DNA of 64,000 bases from the NCBI GenBank assembly GCA_965248805.1, contig CBDFKJ010000006.1, forward strand, positions 378,486 to 442,485, read 5' to 3'. Origin of the DNA: CBDFKJ01 sp965248805. GTDB lineage: Bacteria; Pseudomonadota; Alphaproteobacteria; UBA6615. The position numbers and the translations under genes are program-made. The notes below the pieces were generated by a model. It searched no databases. It was not told the origin of the DNA and saw only the letters and a list, made by a program, of their open reading frames with translations. Below, piece after piece: positions 1 through 11,304 of the stretch. Position 1 is the stretch's first letter. Each line of letters begins with the position of its first letter.

Positions 1-2384
1 TCGGGCAGAAGATCCCGGTCTGGGACGGAACCCAATGGAGCGCGCCGCAGGTCTCCGGCAATCCCGCCTGGCTGTTCCGCTGGTATGCCCGCGGCATCCA
101 TATCGCAGGCAAGCCGGTCGCCGGCGCCGGTCTCGCCGAAACCCGCATCGACGACGAGACCATCAAGGCCTGGGGCGCCTGGTGCGACGCGCAGGGACTG
201 CGCTGCGACTACGTCATCGACCGCCGGACCACCCATGCCGAGGTGCTGACGCTGATCGCCCAGTGCGGGCGCGCCAATCCGAGTTGGCAGAGCGGCCGCC
301 TCGGCGTGGTGTGGGATGAGGCGGACAAGCCCGCGACCGCCCTGATCACGCCCGGCAACATCGTCGCCGGGAGCTTCGAGATCGACTACGCCGGCGGCCA
401 GACGGCCGGCGAGATCGCCTGCCGCTACATCGACCCCGATCTCGATTGGCAATACAACACCGTGCGCCGGGCGGTCCCCCGAGCCGCGCCCGGTGGCCAT
501 ACCGCGACCCTGACGCTGGCCGGCGTCACCTCGCGCAGCCAGGCCGCGGCCGAATGCAACCTCCAGGCCGCCCGCCAGCTCTACCACCGCCGCCGTCTCA
601 AGTGGGAGATGGGCGCCGAGGGCCTGGCCGTCGCCCGCGGCGATGTCGTTCACCTGACCGACGCCCTGATCGACGGCGGCGTCTCCGGGCGGCTCCACGG
701 CGGCACTGCAGACCGCCTCCGGCTCAATCGGCCCGTCACCCTCTCCGGCGCCGACGACTACCTGCTATTGCGCCTGCCCGACGGCACACTCCACAATACC
801 GCCGTCAACCACCCCGACGGCGCCGGCGGCGCCGGCGAGACCGATACCCTGGTGCTCGCCGAACCGTTGCCGGACGCGCCCGATACCCTCGGCGCCCTCG
901 GCGCCAGCCCGCTCGATACGCTGTGGCGGTTCTACCCCGGCGACGCGCCGCCGGCTCGGGTGCGCATCGTCGCCATGGAGCCCACCGCCGAGGGTCGCGT
1001 GCGCATCGAGGCCATCGACGAGGTCGAGGCCTATTACCGCGCCGCCACGAGCGATCTGACGGTGCCGTTGCCGATGGTCGGGCACCGCCCGCCCCGGGTG
1101 CTGCACATCGCGCTCTCCGAGACCCTGATCCGCATCAGCAACGGCTTTGCCGTCGAGGTCGCCGCCAGCCTCACCGTCGCCGGCGACTGGCGCGGCGGCA
1201 TCGTCCGCGCAGCGCTCGACGGCGGCCCGTTGCAGACAGTGGACAGGCTGATCGACGGCGCCACCGAAGCCTCGTGGCGCGTGCCGCCGTCGGGCAGGCT
1301 CACGATCACCGTCATTCCCGGCACCGAGGCAGCGCCCGCCGGCGCGCCGTTCACCGTCGATTACACTATCCGCGGCAAGCTGGCGCCGCCGGGCAATGTC
1401 GCCGACTTCCTGGTCGATGCCCTGGGTGACGGCACACGGCGCTTCCGCTGGACCCCGCCGGCCGATCCCGATCTCGCCGGCTACCGCATCCGCCATGCCG
1501 AGGCGGTCGTCGGTGCAGCGGCGCCCACCTGGGACGCCATGACGCCGCTGCATAACGGGTTGCTCACCTCGTCGCCCCACGAGACCGTCGATCCCGGCGC
1601 CGGCCGCTGGACCTTCGCCATCCGCGCCGAGGACACCTCGGGCCTGCTCTCGGCCGCGGCCGCCGTCATCATCGCCGAGCTGCCCGATCCCCGCCTCGGC
1701 GACGCCTTTCTGTGGGAATGCCCTTCCGCCCGAGGCTGGCCCGGCACGATCGAGAGCGCCGTGCGCTCCGACGACGGCCGGGACGCGCTGGAGGGCGCCG
1801 GCGCCTACACCTGGGCCGACCTCGCCACCTGGAACGCCTGGACCTCGTGGGCGCTTGGCGACGGCGACGACGGCGCCACCGCCATGACCTACACCACCGA
1901 GCCCATCGACATCGGCGCCGAGGTACCGTTCTCGATCGCCTGGGAGGCCGAGACGGCCGGAAACGTGACGCTGCAGTACCGCACCGCCGACACCGCTTCC
2001 GGGCTGGCCACCGCCACCTGGCAGGATAACGCGGCGGCCATGCTCATAACCGCGCGCCACCTGCAGCTGCGCTGGCAACTGACCGGCGACGGCGCCACCA
2101 TGCTTAGCCTCGACCACCTCTGCTACACCCTGCTCGGCACCGCCGCCGAGCAGAAGTTCCTCGACGCCGATACCAGCGACTGGAGCGGTTCGGCGAGCGG
2201 CGGGCGCGAGGTGCCGACCACGCTCGCGCGCGTCACCGATATCGACCTCACCCTGCAATCGGTCGGCGCCGGCTGGTCGTGGGTGCTCGACAACAAGAAC
2301 GATCCCACCCGCATCAAGATCTTCGACGGCAGCGGCAATGCCGCCGACGCCACCGTCGACGCCGTCCTGCACGGCATCGCCTGA
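1..2384 (+). CDS. Phage tail tip / host-specificity (J-like) protein, 5'-truncated by window edge
   Basis: The reading frame is open from base 3 to the stop at 2384, and its 5' part lies outside the window. It is the distal tail tip protein that, in siphophages of the lambda J type, docks on the host surface. About 794 residues are visible; they align throughout with the C-terminal two thirds of the complete homologue at 46758-50372, differing by scattered substitutions and a two-residue indel. The part around residues 470-600 of this fragment (PPADPDLAGYRIR, then WTFAIRAEDTSG) looks like a fibronectin type III module, common in tail tip proteins. The tail fibre gene follows after 25 bp. The assignment is by similarity to the complete copy and by gene order; receptor specificity is not inferable. 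Confidence 0.85.
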   Translation, partial: GQKIPVWDGTQWSAPQVSGNPAWLFRWYARGIHIAGKPVAGAGLAETRIDDETIKAWGAWCDAQGLRCDYVIDRRTTHAEVLTLIAQCGRANPSWQSGRLGVVWDEADKPATALITPGNIVAGSFEIDYAGGQTAGEIACRYIDPDLDWQYNTVRRAVPRAAPGGHTATLTLAGVTSRSQAAAECNLQAARQLYHRRRLKWEMGAEGLAVARGDVVHLTDALIDGGVSGRLHGGTADRLRLNRPVTLSGADDYLLLRLPDGTLHNTAVNHPDGAGGAGETDTLVLAEPLPDAPDTLGALGASPLDTLWRFYPGDAPPARVRIVAMEPTAEGRVRIEAIDEVEAYYRAATSDLTVPLPMVGHRPPRVLHIALSETLIRISNGFAVEVAASLTVAGDWRGGIVRAALDGGPLQTVDRLIDGATEASWRVPPSGRLTITVIPGTEAAPAGAPFTVDYTIRGKLAPPGNVADFLVDALGDGTRRFRWTPPADPDLAGYRIRHAEAVVGAAAPTWDAMTPLHNGLLTSSPHETVDPGAGRWTFAIRAEDTSGLLSAAAAVIIAELPDPRLGDAFLWECPSARGWPGTIESAVRSDDGRDALEGAGAYTWADLATWNAWTSWALGDGDDGATAMTYTTEPIDIGAEVPFSIAWEAETAGNVTLQYRTADTASGLATATWQDNAAAMLITARHLQLRWQLTGDGATMLSLDHLCYTLLGTAAEQKFLDADTSDWSGSASGGREVPTTLARVTDIDLTLQSVGAGWSWVLDNKNDPTRIKIFDGSGNAADATVDAVLHGIA

Positions 2385-2409
2385 CGCTCAAACGAAGGAG
2401 AGAGGCTCC

Positions 2410-3063
2410 ATGGCCTGGCCCACCGACGACCTCGCCACCGACCACTTCGATGCCGGCACCGACAGCCCGGCCGACGCCCGGCCCGTGATCAAGAAGGCAA
2501 TCGACTACCTCAAGGCGATTATGGCGGCGCTGGGTGTCGCAGGCGGCATGTGCGAGCTCAACGCCAACGCCAAGGTGCCCGACGGCCGCATCGGCCGCGG
2601 CGCCGCAGACGGCGTCGCGCCCCTCGACGCAAACGCCAAGGTGCCCGCCACCCACCTGCCGGACGCCACCACCGACGCCGCCGGCGCCCTCAGCCTCGCA
2701 ACCGATGCCGAGGCCGAGAACGCCTCCGGGCCCGGCGTCCTCCAGGCCCGCCAGATCGCTCTGCGCACCGCGACCACAGGCCGGGCCGGCGCCGCCGAGC
2801 TTGCCACGACCGCGGAAGCGCTCTCCGGACAAGACCAGACGCGCGCCATGACGCCCTCCGCCACCAAGGCGGCCATCGACGCCGCCATCGCCGCCGTGCC
2901 CGGCGGTATTACAAGCGTCCGTGTCGCGAACACGACCGGCCCCAACCAGGGACAAGGCACCGTTCTTGATAGAGAGACATACGCGCTCCAAACAAGCGTC
3001 AGTAGCGGGATCGTCACCGTCACCTTGGTCAAGACCAATCACTATGTGGACGACGATCCCTGA
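2410..3063 (+). CDS. Phage tail fibre-like protein, last gene of the left prophage module
   Basis: Encodes 217 residues. The start at 2410 was chosen because a strong ribosome binding site (AAGGAG, 2395-2400) precedes it and the protein then begins MAWPTDDLATDHFDAG, exactly as in the second copy at 46732. The protein carries short Ala/Gly/Asp-rich repeats of the type NAKVPDGRIG and NAKVPATHLP, typical of low-complexity tail fibre shafts, and ends in a charged TLVKTNHYVDDDP tail. It is roughly 88-90% identical in protein to the copy at 46076-46732, with differences clustered in the shaft and at the extreme C terminus. The likely role is a side or central fibre attached to the J-like tip encoded upstream. 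A short hairpin lies 20 bp after the stop. Confidence 0.75.
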   Translation: MAWPTDDLATDHFDAGTDSPADARPVIKKAIDYLKAIMAALGVAGGMCELNANAKVPDGRIGRGAADGVAPLDANAKVPATHLPDATTDAAGALSLATDAEAENASGPGVLQARQIALRTATTGRAGAAELATTAEALSGQDQTRAMTPSATKAAIDAAIAAVPGGITSVRVANTTGPNQGQGTVLDRETYALQTSVSSGIVTVTLVKTNHYVDDDP

Positions 3064-3082
3064 TATTTCGGAGGGCATTGGC

Positions 3083-3107
3083 AACTTTCCGATATTTTCG
3101 GAAAGTT
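3083..3107. repeat. Perfect 10-bp-stem hairpin after tail fibre gene
   Basis: AACTTTCCGA (3083-3092) pairs with TCGGAAAGTT (3098-3107) around a 5-base loop. In the direction of the fibre gene it is followed by CAAAAAAC, not a U tract, so it is not a textbook intrinsic terminator. The identical stem occurs at the end of the other prophage module (46032-46056), and homology between the modules ends just past it. Confidence 0.8.
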
Positions 3108-3447
3108 CAAAAAACTCTTCCGGAATTATAAGTTATGGGCTTGACGAAGACTTTTGTCCCGATTCTGAAAGACTTTTGTCCGCTTACATCCGGGGAAGCA
3201 AAATCCCACCGGGGCGCTGCAGCGCTCGACGCTGAGGCGCAGGGTCAACCGCGAGGAGCAGGGGGGGCACGGTGCCGGCCGAGTTCCGGTGCTGGGTGTG
3301 GCGGGCGTAGCGTTTTCTCGGTCGGTTCTCCGCGACCGTCGGTGGATTCGGGGCGAATCGGTGGGACGCTCGCCGCCGGAAACCTAAGGATTGTATAGAA
3401 CTACAGGCTGCCCCACTTTCCGCTAACCGATTGATATCTATGACTCG
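3108..3447. other. Non-coding stretch flanking the left prophage end
   Basis: No convincing gene was found in these 340 bases. An 11-base direct repeat GACTTTTGTCC occurs at 3149-3159 and 3171-3181 (22-bp period). The first part is AT-richer than the surroundings; the remainder is GC-rich and unlike its counterpart beyond the other prophage end. It is plausibly a prophage/chromosome junction; no att core was identified. Confidence 0.5.
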
Positions 3448-3750
3448 GTGAATTTCTGCCGAGGCTCACACCCTACCGGGGGGCTGGCCCTGCGCGTCCT
3501 TGCCCTAATGGCTGCCGCGGGCATGGGCGCCTGCGCCATTACCGACCGCTACGACGCCGCCCAAATCATCAGCGCCAGCGATTCCGAGGTGGCGGTCCTC
3601 GTCGGCACGCGGCGCAACCCGAACCCGATCGCGTCCGAACACTGTGCCACGGTCGGCAGGACCTCGGTGCTCGACAGCTACGAGGTGGCAGAGACAACGG
3701 GACTCGGACCGACCGCGTTCGTCTACCGCTTTCGCTGCGTCGACCGGTGA
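3448..3750 (+). CDS. Small predicted lipoprotein, unknown function
   Basis: Encodes 100 residues from a GTG at 3448; an ATG at 3508 (MAAAGMGACAITD) is an alternative but would leave almost no signal peptide. With the GTG start there is an N-terminal segment ending in a hydrophobic stretch (LALRVLALMAAAG) and a lipobox-like GMGAC, suggesting export and lipidation at that Cys. The mature part is about 70 residues with two further Cys (EHCATVG, FRCVDR) and no family I recognise. It lies next to the prophage end and is followed by a convergent small membrane protein gene. Real coding is supported by a plausible export signal and length, but no homologue is claimed. Confidence 0.5.
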   Translation: MNFCRGSHPTGGLALRVLALMAAAGMGACAITDRYDAAQIISASDSEVAVLVGTRRNPNPIASEHCATVGRTSVLDSYEVAETTGLGPTAFVYRFRCVDR

Positions 3751-3791
3751 TCCGCCCGCGAGCGCAACGACCGGACGTTCGACTCTTATCC

Positions 3792-3974
3792 CTACGCTCG
3801 ATGGCCGGAGCCGCGAATCAATATGATCGTGAGCAACCCCTGTGCCACGATGAACGCGGAGGCCACCCAAAGGTAGGGCTCAACGTCATCAGACCGGCCC
3901 ACATGAACGGCGTGCAACACACCCAGAGCGACGAGTAGGACTGCTCCAAAGAGCACGATTCTGTTCAATGTCAT
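3792..3974 (-). CDS. Small two-TM membrane protein, unknown function
   Basis: Encodes 60 residues from an ATG at 3974 (MTLNRIVLFGAVLL); an in-frame ATG at 4010 would add a charged leader. Two hydrophobic segments are visible: VLFGAVLLVALGVLHAV and LWVASAFIVAQGLLTIILI, joined by a short polar loop (GRSDDVEP). Such a hairpin fits a small inner-membrane protein. It converges with the small lipoprotein gene, with about 40 bp between the stops. No family recognised. Confidence 0.5.
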   Translation of the reverse strand: MTLNRIVLFGAVLLVALGVLHAVHVGRSDDVEPYLWVASAFIVAQGLLTIILIRGSGHRA

Positions 3975-4085
3975 GGAAATGGCTCGCTCCGGGCTGTCTC
4001 TCCGAAGCAATCAAACCTGCGGTCTCCCAGCGGGCGGCGCAAGGTCTGCCCTAAGCAGCGGTTCCACGCGGCGGTAAGGTGCGCC

Positions 4086-4265
4086 TCAGCCGGCGGCGAT
4101 CACGACGGCAACGCCCCAGGCAATCAGCGCGGTACCGCTGACACGGCCAATCGGCACGCCATGGGGCGTCAGCTTCTCACCCGCACGAACGCGAGCAGCA
4201 AGGCGCGGAAATTGCGCTGCGAACGGTCTTGGTGCTACCACTACAATCAGCTCCGACGGGTCGTT
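4086..4265 (-). pseudogene. Remnant C-terminus of a membrane protein gene
   Basis: The - strand frame from 4265 down to the stop at 4086 is open but has no start. It reads as a protein tail: VVVAPRPFAAQFPRLAARVR, then a GEKLTPHGVPIGR stretch, then a hydrophobic VSGTALIAWGVAVVIAAG just before the stop. This has the look of the last transmembrane helix of an integral membrane protein (DUF2182-like or exporter-like tails end similarly, but the match is too short to assign). No 5' portion is present upstream, where the TPR gene leader begins on the other strand, so I read it as a decayed fragment. Confidence 0.35.
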
Positions 4266-4346
4266 TTAGGACTCACGGGTCAATTGCATATCCTGGGGCG
4301 GAACACGCGGCCGATGCCGCCCGGAGTCGTCCATGGAGATGCAGTC

Positions 4347-5685
4347 ATGACTCGCAAAGATGCCCGCGGCGAGCCCACTTCAGCGACAACCGCGCCGGCG
4401 ATCGAGGCCTTTGAGACTGCGCTCGGCCAATTCCATGCCTACCGCGGCGACCCGGTAGCAACCATCGACAGTGCGCTCGATGCGGACCCGGACTTCGTCA
4501 TGGGCCATGGTTTCCGTGCCGAGCTTCATATTTCCCTCTGGGAAAGGAGTGTCCTGCCCGAGATCCAAAAGAGTCTCGGCCGCCTGTCCGAGCTGGAGGC
4601 AAATGAGCGCGAGCGGGCGCACATCGCCGCAATCCGCGCCTGGTTCGGGGGCGACTGGGAAGGCTTCCGCGCGCGCCTCGACCGGCTGCTGGCCGAGCAT
4701 CCGCGTGATGCGCTCGCGCTGCAGATCGGACACCTCTCCGACTTCTACCGCGGAGACCGGGACAACCTGCGGGCTCGCAATGCGCGGGCCCTGCCGGCCT
4801 GGTCGCCGGAGACGCCGGGGTACGGTTTCGTGCACGGCATGCTCGCTTTTGGCCAGGAAGAATGTGGCGACTACGGGCGCGCCGAAGAGAGCGGGCGGCA
4901 CGCCATCGAGCTGGAGGCGGACGACTTGCTGGGCTCAACACGCCGTCGCGCACGTCATGGAGATACAGGCCCGTCAGGCCGAGGGCATCGCCTTCATGGA
5001 GTCCCGCCAGGACCATTGGGCACAGGACGACAACGCCTTCGCGTTCCACAACTGGTGGCACACGGCGCTCTTCTACCTCGACCAGGGGGACGCCGTGAAG
5101 GCACTGGCGCTCCACGACAGCAGGGTCCGACCCGAGGCGTCGGAGATCCAACTCGAAATGCTCGACGCCACCGCGTTGCTCTGGCGCCTGCACCTGCGCG
5201 GCATCGATGTCGGCGATCGCTGGCAGGAGCTGGCGGCGACCTATGATCGGATCGCCGACGACGGCTTCTACGCCTTCAACGACATGCACGCCATGATGAG
5301 CTACGTTGCATCAGGGCGTGCCGCGGCGGCGGCGCGCCTGCTGGCCGCGGTCAAGCGGGCGGCGGAGACCGAAGGCACCAACGGTGGTATGACGCGGGCC
5401 GTGGGCCTGCCCATCGTGCGGGCGGTCGAGGCTTTCGGTCGCGAACGCTATGGTGAAGCGGTCGAACTCCTTCTGCCGGTCCGTTACCGCGCGCATGCCT
5501 TCGGAGGCAGTCACGCCCAGCGCGACATCGTGCATCGGACGCTACTGGAAGCAGCGCTTCGCGACGGGCAGTATGCCCTCGCCTACGCGCTCGCCAGTGA
5601 GCGCACGGCGCTGAAGTCACATTGTGCCTTCAGCTGGCAACTCCGCCGGCGTGCGAGCGACGGGCGTGAAGCAATCGCAGTCTAG
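4347..5685 (+). pseudogene. TTC38-family tetratricopeptide repeat protein, frameshifted
   Basis: Two overlapping frames together make one protein of about 445 residues. The N-terminal half starts at ATG 4347 (MTRKDARGEP) and carries TPR-like helices (FETALGQFHAYRGD, DPDFVMGHGFRAEL). Near 4929 the frame must shift by one base (a surplus C) to continue as LWAQHAVAHVMEIQARQAEG, the conserved core of TTC38-like proteins, then AFHNWWHTALFYLDQGD and further TPR helices to the stop at 5685. Protein scaffolding is the only general expectation for this family. Whether the extra base is a real mutation or a sequence error cannot be decided here. It is a monocistronic island between accessory DNA and a methyltransferase gene. 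Confidence 0.75.
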
Positions 5686-5822
5686 CAGCCGGCGAAGCCT
5701 TTCAAAGCGCGGATCGCCAAAGTAGCCTTCATCGAGAGTTCGGACGGCTTGGCAGTGGCCGAGCACGGGCGGCGCATGGAGCGCCCGCGGGTGGGGCTCG
5801 GTGAGGTAGACAATTCCGAATA

Positions 5823-6599
5823 ATGGTCGCCGGTCCCGCCGAAGAACGCATCAAGCGGGTCCTGCGCGAGATCGCCGCGGAGTATCCAGCCGACCTGCGC
5901 AGCGGTCAGCGGGCGGACATCGATCGTATCGCGTTCAACATCGGTCTGGTCGTCGCACGAACGCGCGAGGACGCACGCGTGTGCGACATCGGCGGCGGCG
6001 TCGGCATGTTCTCAGTCGGATGTGCAGCGCTCGGCATGACGGCGCATCTCGTCGATGACTTCAACGATACCGTCAACAAACTGCACGGCGAAGATATGCT
6101 CGCCCTGCACAAACAACGGGGCGTGCACGTCATTCGGTGCGATGTGGTCTCCGAGCCTCTCGACCTCGAAACGGACTCATTTGACGCCATCACCTCGTTC
6201 GACAGCATGGAGCACTGGCACAATTCGCCGAAGTCCCTGTTCCATCGGCTGACAGGCGCGCTGGCGCCGGGCGGGATTTTCGTCCTGGGCGTGCCGAATT
6301 GCGTCAATTTGCGCAAGCGTCTCTCCGTACCTCTTGGCTCCGGCAAATGGAGTTCGATGGACGACTGGTACGAGGAGCCCGTCTTCCGCGGGCATGTGCG
6401 CGAGCCCGACGTCGCGGATTTGCAATACATCGCGCGCGACCTGGGGCTCCGGAACGTCGAGATCATCGGCCGGAACTGGCTCGGCTATCATTCACGCATC
6501 GGGCTCGTGCGCCGCGCCATGCCGCTTGCGGATCGGCTCTTGAGTCGCTTTCCGACACTCTGCGCCGACCTTTACATGATTGGCCGGAAGCCGGCGTGA
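5823..6599 (+). CDS. Class I SAM-dependent methyltransferase
   Basis: Encodes 258 residues. The SAM-binding motif I is clear (VCDIGGGVGMFSVGC, about residues 53-67). A motif II-like acidic region (FNDTVNKLHGEDM) and a post-II segment DAITSFDSMEHWHNS follow; this matches Methyltransf_23/UbiE-like enzymes with a typical EHWHNSP signature. The C-terminal part (DDWYEEPVFRGHVREP, then DLGLRNVEIIGRNW) resembles methyltransferases acting on lipids or small molecules linked to surface polysaccharide, but the substrate is not determinable. GAGGTAG precedes the ATG at spacing compatible with translation. It converges with dcd, with stops about 20 bp apart. Confidence 0.75.
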   Translation: MVAGPAEERIKRVLREIAAEYPADLRSGQRADIDRIAFNIGLVVARTREDARVCDIGGGVGMFSVGCAALGMTAHLVDDFNDTVNKLHGEDMLALHKQRGVHVIRCDVVSEPLDLETDSFDAITSFDSMEHWHNSPKSLFHRLTGALAPGGIFVLGVPNCVNLRKRLSVPLGSGKWSSMDDWYEEPVFRGHVREPDVADLQYIARDLGLRNVEIIGRNWLGYHSRIGLVRRAMPLADRLLSRFPTLCADLYMIGRKPA

Positions 6600-6617
6600 T
6601 CGAGGCGGCCGAGCCTA

Positions 6618-7766
6618 TCAGGTTCGCTTGAACTGCTTGGCAAGGGCCAGACCCTGATCCTGGTACTTGGAACCAATCGACGGGCCATAGACTTTCGCCG
6701 GCATCTCGCTCAACGGCTCGTAGATCAGTCGCCCGACGATCTGGCCGTCCTCCAGCAGGAACGGTACCTCGTGTGAGCGCACCTCGAGCACCGCCCGCGT
6801 GCCTTCGATTTCACCTTCGGCGCCGTGGCCGAAACCGGGGTCGAAGAACCCGGCGTAGTGGACGCGAAACTCGCCGACCGAAGGGTCGTAGGCCACCATT
6901 TCAGCGGCGTGGTCCGGCGGCACGCGGATCTTCTCCTTCGAGACAAACAAGTGGAAGGCGTCCGGTTCCAGCACAACCGAGTTGTCATGCGACGTTAGAA
7001 TTACATCCCAATAGTCTGGCATGTCGTAGTAATCCAACTTGGCAATCTCGATGATCGAACTGTGCTGGCGGGCGCGATAGCCGGCGACATTGCTGCCCTC
7101 GACGCCGGCCAGATCGATGCCGACCCGCAGCCCGCCTTCGATGTGCGCGGGCGCCGGCGCATCTTCCCGGTAGACCAGGCCGCGGTCGGCGTCGAGGCGC
7201 GCCAGAGTCGGCCCCGAATAGGCCGGCGCGCCCCGGGAGAAGCGCAGCTGGTTCAGGCAATCACCGGCGCGGGCCAGCACCGTAAACGTGCGCGGAGCGA
7301 TCTCGACATAGAGCTGCCCGCGGTAGCCCTTGGCGACCTGATCGAACACCGCGCTGTAGTCGGTGATGAGACGGGTAAAGACATCCAGCCGGCCGGTGCT
7401 GCTTTTGGCATTGGCGCGCGCGGAGATGCCCTTCGGCAGCTGCAGCGATTCTTGCAGCGGTACAACGTAGACGCAGCCCCGCTCCAGCACCGCGCCTGCG
7501 CTCAGATCCATGGTGTGCATCTTCAGGGTATCGATCTTGCGCGCGACCGGCGCCCGCTCGCCGGGCAGAAAGCTCGCCCGTACGCGGTGGGCGACATTGC
7601 CCAGGCGCAGGTCCAGGCTCGCCGGCTGGATCTGTTCCTCGCCGATCGGCGCGTCTGCGCGCACCGCGCCGCGTTCGATCAGCGCCGTGATTCGCTGTGA
7701 CGGCAAGATACCGCCGCGGGTCGCGACCGACACGTCGGCATCCGGAAACAGAGCGGCCCCCGTCAT
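6618..7766 (-). CDS. dcd: 2'-deoxycytidine 5'-triphosphate deaminase (long alphaproteobacterial form)
   Basis: Encodes 382 residues, about twice the length of the E. coli-type enzyme, matching the long DCD family in which two dUTPase-like folds are fused. It deaminates dCTP to dUTP, the precursor of dTTP, in the cytosol. Recognisable elements are the N-terminal GEEQIQPASLDLRLG motif, shared with dCTP deaminases and dUTPases, SARANAKSSTGRLDVFTRL in the middle, and HYAGFFDPGFGHG followed by LEVRSHEVPFLLEDGQIVGR near the C terminus, where catalytic and nucleotide-binding residues of the family lie. The ATG at 7766 follows the divergent-type spacing to ssb, which lies upstream on the same strand (24 bp gap). 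Confidence 0.9.
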   Translation of the reverse strand: MTGAALFPDADVSVATRGGILPSQRITALIERGAVRADAPIGEEQIQPASLDLRLGNVAHRVRASFLPGERAPVARKIDTLKMHTMDLSAGAVLERGCVYVVPLQESLQLPKGISARANAKSSTGRLDVFTRLITDYSAVFDQVAKGYRGQLYVEIAPRTFTVLARAGDCLNQLRFSRGAPAYSGPTLARLDADRGLVYREDAPAPAHIEGGLRVGIDLAGVEGSNVAGYRARQHSSIIEIAKLDYYDMPDYWDVILTSHDNSVVLEPDAFHLFVSKEKIRVPPDHAAEMVAYDPSVGEFRVHYAGFFDPGFGHGAEGEIEGTRAVLEVRSHEVPFLLEDGQIVGRLIYEPLSEMPAKVYGPSIGSKYQDQGLALAKQFKRT

Positions 7767-7790
7767 GGCACCGCCTTTCCGACTGCCGCG

Positions 7791-8243
7791 CTAAAAAGGA
7801 ATGTCGTCGTCGAGATCGACCGGACCACCACCGCCAGACGGCGGGCCCTCGCGTCCCGGCTCTCCGCGGTCGCCCTCGTCGCTGACGTCGCCGCGGCCAT
7901 CAAGCATGATCAACTGACCGCGGAAGCGACGCAGCACGACTTCGGTGGAGTAGCGATCCTGCCCCGACTGATCGGTCCACTTGCGGGTTTGCAGCTCGCC
8001 CTCCAGATACACCTTTCGGCCCTTCTGTAGGTAGCGCTCGGCGACACCGACGATGTTCTGATCGAATACCACGACCCGGTGCCACTCGGTGCGCTCCTGC
8101 ATGTCGCCGGTGCCCTTGTCGCGCCAGCGCTCCGACGTCGCGACCGACAGATTGGCCACCTTGTCGCCGGACTGCATGGACCGGATTTCCGGATCGCGGC
8201 CCAGATTGCCGACCAGGATTACTTTGTTGACGCTGCCCGCCAT
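7791..8243 (-). CDS. ssb: Single-stranded DNA-binding protein
   Basis: Encodes 150 residues. The start at 8243 (MAGSVNKVILVGNLGRDPE) was chosen because it matches the universal SSB N terminus; an upstream in-frame ATG would add an unrelated Pro/Arg-rich leader. The OB fold contains the family motifs NLSVATSERW, TEWHRVVVF, VYLEGELQTRKW and YSTEVVLRRF. The linker is Gly/Pro-rich and ends with the acidic tip DLDDDIPF, which recruits repair and replication partners. The gene is divergent from uvrA across 189 bp, a common arrangement that suits joint damage response; I saw no convincing alphaproteobacterial LexA box (GTTC-N7-GTTC) there. Confidence 0.95.
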   Translation of the reverse strand: MAGSVNKVILVGNLGRDPEIRSMQSGDKVANLSVATSERWRDKGTGDMQERTEWHRVVVFDQNIVGVAERYLQKGRKVYLEGELQTRKWTDQSGQDRYSTEVVLRRFRGQLIMLDGRGDVSDEGDRGEPGREGPPSGGGGPVDLDDDIPF

Positions 8244-8432
8244 TTTCCGCGGCTCCGTTTTGAGTCGTGCCAAATTGGCATAGACCACCAACCGTGCCAA
8301 CCGCCGAGGCCCCGGTTTACCCACATTTCGGGTAGGCACCGGGCCGATGTCAGGCATAGCAATTTGCTCACCGAATCGCCATCCTAGAGCCTCATTGGGC
8401 GCGGCGATTGGCGCCGATGGTGGGACCCGATC

Positions 8433-11291
<2,859 letters not shown>

Positions 11292-11304
11292 TCGGGCAGC
11301 CGGA

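Larger units (their letters stand above)
1..3107 (+). repeat. Large inverted repeat, left arm (prophage tail end)
   Basis: Bases 1-3107 are an inverted, diverged copy of 46032-49135. The copies share the whole J-like C-terminal region, the intergenic ribosome binding site, the tail fibre gene, the stop codon and a perfect hairpin, and similarity stops within about 10 bases after the hairpin. Protein-level comparison shows scattered substitutions plus in-frame indels, so the arms are related prophage genes, not a duplicated assembly fragment. The left arm continues beyond the window. The arms are oppositely oriented and enclose about 43 kb. Confidence 0.9.

Noticed and set aside
765..2372. Long - strand open frame of 535 codons opposite the J-like gene (and the matching + strand frame at 46770-48371)
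   Set aside because: Both are antisense shadows of the J-like genes caused by high third-position GC; they are Gly/Arg-rich, have no recognisable domain, and mirror the prophage copies exactly.
8244..8432. LexA box between ssb and uvrA
   Set aside because: No GTTC-N7-GTTC or close variant was found in the divergent spacer.
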